This document shows, piece by piece, positions 40,994 through 45,371 of a DNA stretch of 45,371 bases; position 1 is the first letter of the stretch; each line of letters begins with the position of its first letter. The position numbers were made by a program, and so were the translations under genes. The DNA comes from an uncultured Oscillibacter sp. (GTDB lineage: Bacteria > Bacillota > Clostridia > Oscillospirales > Oscillospiraceae). The stretch spans positions 1 through 45,371 of the forward strand of contig CAMNRF010000009.1 in NCBI GenBank assembly GCA_946551795.1, in the 5' to 3' direction. Below the pieces are notes generated by a model. That model was not told the origin of the DNA, did not search any database, and saw only the letters and a list, made by a program, of their open reading frames with translations.

Positions 40994-42206
40994 CGAGATG
41001 CTGCGGCGGGGGCTGATGGAGGCCAACCTGGCCCAGTACGAGGCGGTGCTGGAGAAGCTGCCGGAGTGGGAGCCGGACTTCTCCCCCCGGTACCGCCGGG
41101 AGCGGATGCGGCTGCTGGCGGACCCCTGGGGCTGGGTGAGGCGGCGGGCCGGAGGCCGGAGGACACGGCTGAATTGGCAGCTGATCGCCGTCATCGCGGC
41201 ATTGCTGCTCCTCTCCGCCTGCGCCTATGCCGTGGCCACCGGGCAGTTCTCCCAGTGGTTCCCCCGGAGAGGCGTGGACCCGAAGGCGCCGGAGACGTCG
41301 GAGGAGGTCCTGAGCCGCACGGGTACTGTCATCGGACAGAGCCTGACCGCCGGAGATGAGACGGTCACGCTGAACGCCGCCGTGTGGGACGGGAGCCGCG
41401 TATGGCTGTCCCTAGTCCTCGAAAGTCCCAATATTCCGGAGGAGGTCCGGCAGTACGCCCCTCTCTATACCGGCGGCTGCCGTCTCAGCCTGCGGCAGGA
41501 CCAGTGGGAGGCGTATACCAGAAACCGGTGGGAGCAGTTCTACACCGACACGGAACCGGATATGTCCCCGGAGCAGGTGGAGGCGGCCATTCAGGCCAAA
41601 CTGGATGAAGGAGACCAGGCCCAGGGTGCGCTCCTCGACGTACTTGGCCGGGAGGGGGACACGCTCATCCTTGAGGCAACATATAGTCTATCCGCCGGCC
41701 TCTTCCCGGAGGCGGAACAGCCGGAGATGACGCTGCGCCTGGAGAACATCGCCGCTGATGTGGACGGCGGAGAGGGGCACCCCCGGAAGTCCGTGCCGGA
41801 CGAGATCATCCTAAAGGGGCCCTTTACCTTCACATTTACGCTGGAAAGGCCCGTCCTGCCCCTGTCCATCCGTTACGACGCGGCTGATGTCGAAATGCCC
41901 CCGCTGGATATTCCCTTCCGGTTCACCGGGTTTGAGCTTTCCACAACGAGCCTGACCGCCTTTTATGCAGCCCGAGATCCGAAAGAGCTGCCTGGGCCCA
42001 AAGAGGTCTTTGCGTTGACCGACAGTCTGCGGGGTCTGTGGACAGAGGACGGGACCTATGTGGACCTCACGAGTATGGGGGGCGGCGCGGCGGATACCTC
42101 CGTGAGCCGCGACTATCCCTATCCCATCGACCCCGCCGCGGTGACAGCGGTGGACATCGCCGGCACCCGGGTGGAGCTGGGCGGGCTGAAGCGTCTGGAC
42201 GGGTAA
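40980..42206 (+). CDS. DUF4179-type anti-sigma factor
   Basis: A 408-residue single-pass membrane protein. Seen: cytoplasmic N terminus (1-67) which would bind the sigma factor, one TM helix (about 68-86, LIAVIAALLLLSACAYAVA), and a beta-rich outside region of about 320 residues with TVTLNAAVWDGSRVWLSLVLE and later LTFTFTLERPVLPL-like strands, as in DUF4179 anti-sigma proteins. The ATG overlaps the sigma gene, so expression is coupled. Release or cleavage of this protein in response to an envelope signal should free the sigma factor. Confidence 0.88.
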   Translation: MRQFDEMLRRGLMEANLAQYEAVLEKLPEWEPDFSPRYRRERMRLLADPWGWVRRRAGGRRTRLNWQLIAVIAALLLLSACAYAVATGQFSQWFPRRGVDPKAPETSEEVLSRTGTVIGQSLTAGDETVTLNAAVWDGSRVWLSLVLESPNIPEEVRQYAPLYTGGCRLSLRQDQWEAYTRNRWEQFYTDTEPDMSPEQVEAAIQAKLDEGDQAQGALLDVLGREGDTLILEATYSLSAGLFPEAEQPEMTLRLENIAADVDGGEGHPRKSVPDEIILKGPFTFTFTLERPVLPLSIRYDAADVEMPPLDIPFRFTGFELSTTSLTAFYAARDPKELPGPKEVFALTDSLRGLWTEDGTYVDLTSMGGGAADTSVSRDYPYPIDPAAVTAVDIAGTRVELGGLKRLDG

Positions 42207-42235
42207 AATACGTTTCAAAATTTTCTGAAAATTAC

Positions 42236-42263
42236 GGGATACTCTTCCCTCCCCCTCCGTTTA
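42236..42263 (+). promoter_or_regulatory. ECF-type promoter of the stalk-domain protein gene
   Basis: GGGATACT (42236-42243), 14-bp spacer, CGTTTA (42258-42263), with CC and CAGAA downstream and AAAATTTT-type sequence upstream, matching the sigma-operon promoter at 40386. It lies 59 bp before the ATG. Confidence 0.75.
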
Positions 42264-42322
42264 CCAATCAGAACGGAGCGGGAGGGCTTCCCCTTTCCGC
42301 CGGAAAAGAAAGGAAGAGTATT

Positions 42323-43207
42323 ATGAAAAAACGCGTCGCATCCTTTACCAGGGGCTTCTTCGCCGCCCTGGCGCTGAGCGCCTGCCTGACCACCGCCCTG
42401 GCGGCCAGCGGCAAGGTGAGCTGCAACTTTGCCAGCGTCGCTCTGGACGGGGAGATCAAGATCACCGCCGGGGCGGACATCACTGCCGCCAACGGGCAGA
42501 AGGTCCCCGGCACCATTCTCTTTACCGACGCCGCCGGCGGGAAGACCAACTACCTGCCCATCCGGGCCGTCAGTGAGCTTCTGGGAGTGGAGATCGGATA
42601 CGACTCCGCCACCAGGACCGTCCTGCTGGGGAAACAGCCGGCGGCCCCGGCGCCATCCGCCTTTACCGCCGCTGAAATGGCCGGAGCCCTTCGGGGGGAT
42701 GCGGCCCTGATCCGGAGCCGGGGCGGGACGCCGCTGCCGGATGACGCTCCGAAATCCTATATAGAGATCAACGGCAAGGTCTATAAGCTCTTCCTGGATA
42801 AGAACGGCGCAGGAAAGGTGGAGTATTTTGTGGGGAATTCCAACACCCTCCACGCAGGTGACGCGGGTCTGCTGGGGGATCTAACGGAAGACGGCGATTA
42901 CAAAAAGAACAGTAAGGGCGAGAGCTATGGACACCTTACGCTCGGCGATTATGTGGGATATGACCCGGATCTGGTCTATCTGGCGGAGTATCCCAAAGAG
43001 GACCGCCCCGCCGGATATTTCCGGGAATCCGAGCGGGAAGCCGTTCCGAATCTTCCCGAGGATCAATGCCCCCACAGCTTTTCCATTCCCCTGTATGACT
43101 TCGAGGGGGCGGTCATCGGCGAGTATAAAACCGCCTGCCCCGGCCACTACGGCACCTCCGGCATGACTGTGGAGGAGGCGAAAGCTTTCCTTGAAAACGC
43201 ACGTTAA
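42323..43207 (+). CDS. Secreted stalk-domain (copper amine oxidase N-terminal-like) protein
   Basis: A 294-residue exported protein. ATG 42323 follows GAAAGGAAGAG; the frame runs on upstream from 42038, but the promoter lies inside that part. Seen: signal peptide with a probable cleavage after ALA (about 25-27), then the copper-amine-oxidase N-like domain with GTILFTDAAGGKTNYLPIRAVSELLGVEIGYDS (about 70-103, in pieces), the typical stalk domain of Clostridia surface proteins, and a C-terminal region of unknown type ending in EEAKAFLENAR. It has its own copy of the ECF promoter, making it the clearest regulon member. Confidence 0.88.
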   Translation: MKKRVASFTRGFFAALALSACLTTALAASGKVSCNFASVALDGEIKITAGADITAANGQKVPGTILFTDAAGGKTNYLPIRAVSELLGVEIGYDSATRTVLLGKQPAAPAPSAFTAAEMAGALRGDAALIRSRGGTPLPDDAPKSYIEINGKVYKLFLDKNGAGKVEYFVGNSNTLHAGDAGLLGDLTEDGDYKKNSKGESYGHLTLGDYVGYDPDLVYLAEYPKEDRPAGYFRESEREAVPNLPEDQCPHSFSIPLYDFEGAVIGEYKTACPGHYGTSGMTVEEAKAFLENAR

Positions 43208-43394
43208 AGCGGGCAAAGAATATGAGGCGTTTTTCATGTTTGCCGCCGCCATCACGTTCCGCCTCACGGCTCCGCTGGACAGGGACGCAACGCTCCGCAT
43301 GGCGGAGCACATCAGTCTGAAAGCCGTGGAGGCCGAAAATAAAAAGCAAAGGGCCTGGGAGGCGCTGCCTCCCAGGCCCTTCTATAATTTCTGA
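43191..43394 (+). CDS. Possible short ORF after the stalk gene
   Basis: A 67-codon frame with TTG start overlapping the previous gene's end by 17 bp; GGAGGAGG lies 12 nt before it. Codons look GC3-rich and the mid-part (RLTAPLDRDATLRMAEHISLKA) reads like protein, but the last third runs through the terminator stem. It may be a decayed or spurious remnant. No family is recognised. Confidence 0.25.
   Translation: MKTHVKAGKEYEAFFMFAAAITFRLTAPLDRDATLRMAEHISLKAVEAENKKQRAWEALPPRPFYNF
43349..43381 (+). terminator. Terminator of the stalk-domain gene
   Basis: Perfect 15-bp stem AAGGGCCTGGGAGGC (43349-43363) and complement (43367-43381), GCT loop, followed by CTATAATTTC. Confidence 0.85.
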
Positions 43395-43620
43395 GTAAAA
43401 GATTTTTTCTGGGTGAGGCTGCAAACGAAACCCTTTGAGCTTCGCCCAAACCCGCGGGGGCTTTGCCCCCGCACCCCCACCGCCATCGTCAGAAGAAATT
43501 CCGCTCTATTCCGTTTCCGCCTGGCGGCGAAAACTCCACCCGCTCCATTTCCTCTTCCTCTCCCCACGCGACCCACTTCGTTGGGCTCGCGCGGGGCCCC
43601 GGGAAGGGCGGCCCTAAACT
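43382..43620. repeat. Gene-free palindromic region before the PFL gene
   Basis: After the terminator, about 240 bp hold no supported gene. They contain GCGGGGGC-TTT-GCCCCCGC near 43455-43475, a CGGAAACGG/CCGTTTCCG-type sequence near 43515, ACCCACTTCGTTGGGCT near 43569-43585 and GCGCGGGGCCCCG. The organisation resembles the arrays at 18960 and 30631. Confidence 0.5.
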
Positions 43621-43631
43621 TTTATTCTCTC

Positions 43632-44990
43632 TCAGTTCCGCAGGCTGTGCAATGGTGCGGGGATGCGCCCGCCCCGGGCGATGAACGCCGCGCTGGACTC
43701 CCGGTGCACCGGCATCACCGGCGCACTCCCCAAAAGGCCCCCCATCTCGACGGTGTCCCCCACCGTCTTGCCCGGCGTCACCAGCAGCCGCACGGCGGTG
43801 GTCTTGTTGTTCACCATGCCGATGGCCGCCTCGTCGGCGATGATGGCCGCCACCGTCTCCGCCGGGGTGTCCCCGGGGACGGCGATCATGTCCAGCCCCA
43901 CGGAGCACACGCAGGTCATGGCCTCCAGCTTGTCCAGGCACAGCGTCCCTCCCCGGGCGGCGGCGATCATGCCCTCGTCCTCGCTGACGGGGATGAAGGC
44001 CCCGGAGAGGCCCCCCACGCTGGAGGAGGCCATGACCCCGCCCTTTTTCACCGCGTCGTTCAACAGGGCCAGGGCCGCCGTGGTGCCGTGGGTGCCGCAG
44101 GTCTCCAGGCCCATCTCCTCCAGAATCCGGGCCACGCTGTCCCCAATGGCGGGGGTGGGGGCCAGACTCAGGTCCACGATGCCGAAGGGGGTGTCCAGCC
44201 GGCGGCTGGCCTCTTGGGCCACCAGCTGACCCATGCGGGTGATGCGGAAGGCGGTCTTCTTCACCGTCTCCGCCACCACGTCGAAGGGCTGTCCCTTTAC
44301 CGCCTGGAGGGCGTGGTGCACCACGCCGGGGCCGGAGACGCCCACGTTGATGACCTTCTCCGCCTCCCCCACACCGTGGAAGGCCCCGGCCATGAAGGGG
44401 TTGTCCTCCACGGCGTTGCAGAACACCACCAGCTTGGCGCAGCCCAGGCCGTCCCGGTCCGCCGTGGCGGCGGCGGTGTCCTTCACGATCCGGCCCATGA
44501 GGGCTACGGCGTCCATGTTGATGCCCGCCCGGGTGGAGCCCACGTTGACGGAGGCGCACACCAGCTCCGTCCGGGCCAGAGCCTCGGGAATGGCCCGGAT
44601 CAGCTTTTCATCGGCCTCCGTCATGCCCTTGTGCACCAGGGCGGAGTAGCCGCCGATGAAGTCCACGCCGCAGCTTGCCGCGGCCCGGTCCAGGGCCAGG
44701 GCGAAGGGGACGTAGTCCTCCGTCTCGCTGGCCCCGGCCACCAGGGCCATGGGGGTGACGGAGATGCGCTTGTTGACGATGGGGATGCCCAACTCCGCCT
44801 CGATGTCCTGTCCGGTCCGGACCAGGTTCTCGGCGCAGCGGCAGATCTTGTCGTAGATCCTGCCGCAGGCCCGTACCGGATCCGGGTCGCAGCAGGAGAG
44901 CAGAGAGATACCCATGGTGATGGTGCGGATGTCCAGGTGCTGCTGATCGATCATCTCGATGGTGGAGAGGATCTCCTTTTGATTGAGCAT
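43632..44990 (-). CDS. PFL family protein (UPF0210, DUF711)
   Basis: A 452-residue cytosolic protein of the UPF0210/DUF711 family. ATG follows AGGAGAGG. Seen: N-terminal [26 protein letters not shown] and the signature segments [15 protein letters not shown]-like [45 protein letters not shown] and [12 protein letters not shown]. The fold is glycyl-radical-enzyme-like, but the function is unknown. The standard partner is the small ACT-domain protein just upstream (12 bp), as here. Confidence 0.93.
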   Translation of the reverse strand: MLNQKEILSTIEMIDQQHLDIRTITMGISLLSCCDPDPVRACGRIYDKICRCAENLVRTGQDIEAELGIPIVNKRISVTPMALVAGASETEDYVPFALALDRAAASCGVDFIGGYSALVHKGMTEADEKLIRAIPEALARTELVCASVNVGSTRAGINMDAVALMGRIVKDTAAATADRDGLGCAKLVVFCNAVEDNPFMAGAFHGVGEAEKVINVGVSGPGVVHHALQAVKGQPFDVVAETVKKTAFRITRMGQLVAQEASRRLDTPFGIVDLSLAPTPAIGDSVARILEEMGLETCGTHGTTAALALLNDAVKKGGVMASSSVGGLSGAFIPVSEDEGMIAAARGGTLCLDKLEAMTCVCSVGLDMIAVPGDTPAETVAAIIADEAAIGMVNNKTTAVRLLVTPGKTVGDTVEMGGLLGSAPVMPVHRESSAAFIARGGRIPAPLHSLRN

Positions 44991-45002
44991 GTCCTCTCCT
45001 CC

Positions 45003-45272
45003 TCAGATGGTGTGCATGGCGTTGAAGATCTCCTCCCGCTGAATGCGGACGGAGAGACCCATCTCTTTTCCCAGCTCCGCCAAGGAGTTGGAAAGCTCGC
45101 CGAAGGGCGTGGAGGATGCGGTGAGGTCCACGGCCATGACCATGGTGAAGGAGCCCTGCAGGATGGTCTGGGAGATGTCCAGAATATTGACCTGATGGTC
45201 CGCCAGGCGGCCGCAGATGGCGGCGATGATGCCCACGCGGTCCCGGCCGACGACGGTGACGATGGCGTTCAT
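45003..45272 (-). CDS. ACT-domain protein (UPF0237)
   Basis: An 89-residue small protein with a full ACT fold, starting NAIVTVVGRDRVGIIAAICGRLADH. AAAGGAGG lies 6 nt before the ATG. ACT domains bind amino acids or related ligands; here it is presumed to regulate or partner the PFL protein. The pair forms an operon whose promoter is not visible in the remaining 99 bp of the window. Confidence 0.92.
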   Translation of the reverse strand: MNAIVTVVGRDRVGIIAAICGRLADHQVNILDISQTILQGSFTMVMAVDLTASSTPFGELSNSLAELGKEMGLSVRIQREEIFNAMHTI

Positions 45273-45291
45273 GATAATCCTCCTTTGTGTT

Positions 45292-45371
45292 CCCCTGACA
45301 GGGGGATGGGGGGGTGTATTCCTTCGGAATCCGCCCCACGGGGCGGGACGGCGACACGCCGGTGCCCGGCG
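45292..45371. repeat. Palindrome cluster at the right edge
   Basis: CCCCTGACAGGGG (45292-45304), ATTCCTTCGGAAT (45318-45330) and CCGCCCCACGGGGCGG (45331-45346), followed by GGCGACACGCCGG cut by the window end. The GACACGCCGG and CGCCCC-type modules also occur at 56-76 and 111-127. The ATTCCTTCGGAAT hairpin would lie in the 5' leader of the ACT gene transcript. Confidence 0.6.

Noticed and set aside
1-45371. tRNA, rRNA, tmRNA or riboswitch
   Set aside because: No recognisable tRNA arms, rRNA stretches or riboswitch cores were seen by eye in any gap; a covariance-model scan would be needed to exclude short RNAs.

Overview
The window is a GC-rich (roughly 65 percent by eye) chromosomal segment of a low-redundancy, rRNA- and tRNA-free region. 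Strong AGGAGG-type ribosome binding sites, frequent TTG/GTG starts, an SLH-domain protein, a DUF4179-type anti-sigma factor, a BcrAD/HgdC-type activase and the recA-recX-rimO-pgsA neighbourhood all point to an anaerobic, GC-rich Clostridia member. The best guess (inference only) is Oscillospirales, near Oscillibacter, Flavonifractor or Lawsonibacter. No phage, plasmid, CRISPR or transposase gene was seen.

Layout: (1) 0.2-4.4 kb, plus strand: recQ, a 62-residue membrane protein overlapping a TauE/SafE exporter, and an ATZ/TRZ-type amidohydrolase. (2) 4.6-6.6 kb, minus: a hydroxypyruvate isomerase-like protein and a P-loop ATPase. (3) 6.8-11.1 kb, plus: aldose 1-epimerase homologue, a short peptide deformylase homologue, and a solute-binding lipoprotein paired with a chemoreceptor-like protein and no ABC permease. 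(4) 11.2-17.5 kb: NagD-type HAD phosphatase, an AT-rich foreign-looking ORF, a MATE exporter divergent from a MerR regulator, a D-aminoacylase-type amidohydrolase and CutC. (5) 17.6-22.2 kb, minus: a two-gene CoA-enzyme activase system that looks like a split form of the usual ~1,430-residue fusion. (6) queH, then a minus-strand housekeeping operon (DUF1385, prmC, PspC, recA, recX, rimO, cdd1-like, pgsA) running from a clear promoter at 29.07 kb down to 23.02 kb. (7) 29.1-33 kb, minus: a response regulator/histidine kinase pair and an FG-GAP-type lipoprotein. (8) 33.1-40.1 kb, minus: a five-gene envelope operon (MBOAT O-acyltransferase, DHHW/AlgJ-like protein, SLH-transglutaminase protein, Pro/Ala/Glu-rich lipoprotein, VanX/VanY-like M15 peptidase). 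(9) 40.4-43.2 kb, plus: ECF sigma factor, anti-sigma factor and a secreted stalk-domain protein. (10) 43.6-45.3 kb, minus: the PFL (UPF0210)/ACT (UPF0237) pair.

The most interesting signals are: two near-identical ECF-type promoters, one before the sigma factor and one before the secreted stalk protein, defining a small autoregulated envelope-stress regulon; the adjacent divergent operon that looks like a polymer O-acetylation plus S-layer/peptidoglycan module; a 68-bp exact direct duplication of the response-regulator 3' end flanking a 153-bp palindrome-rich insert; and arrays of unrelated short palindromes in at least six intergenic sites. Large antisense ORFs are frequent because of the GC content and were treated as shadows.
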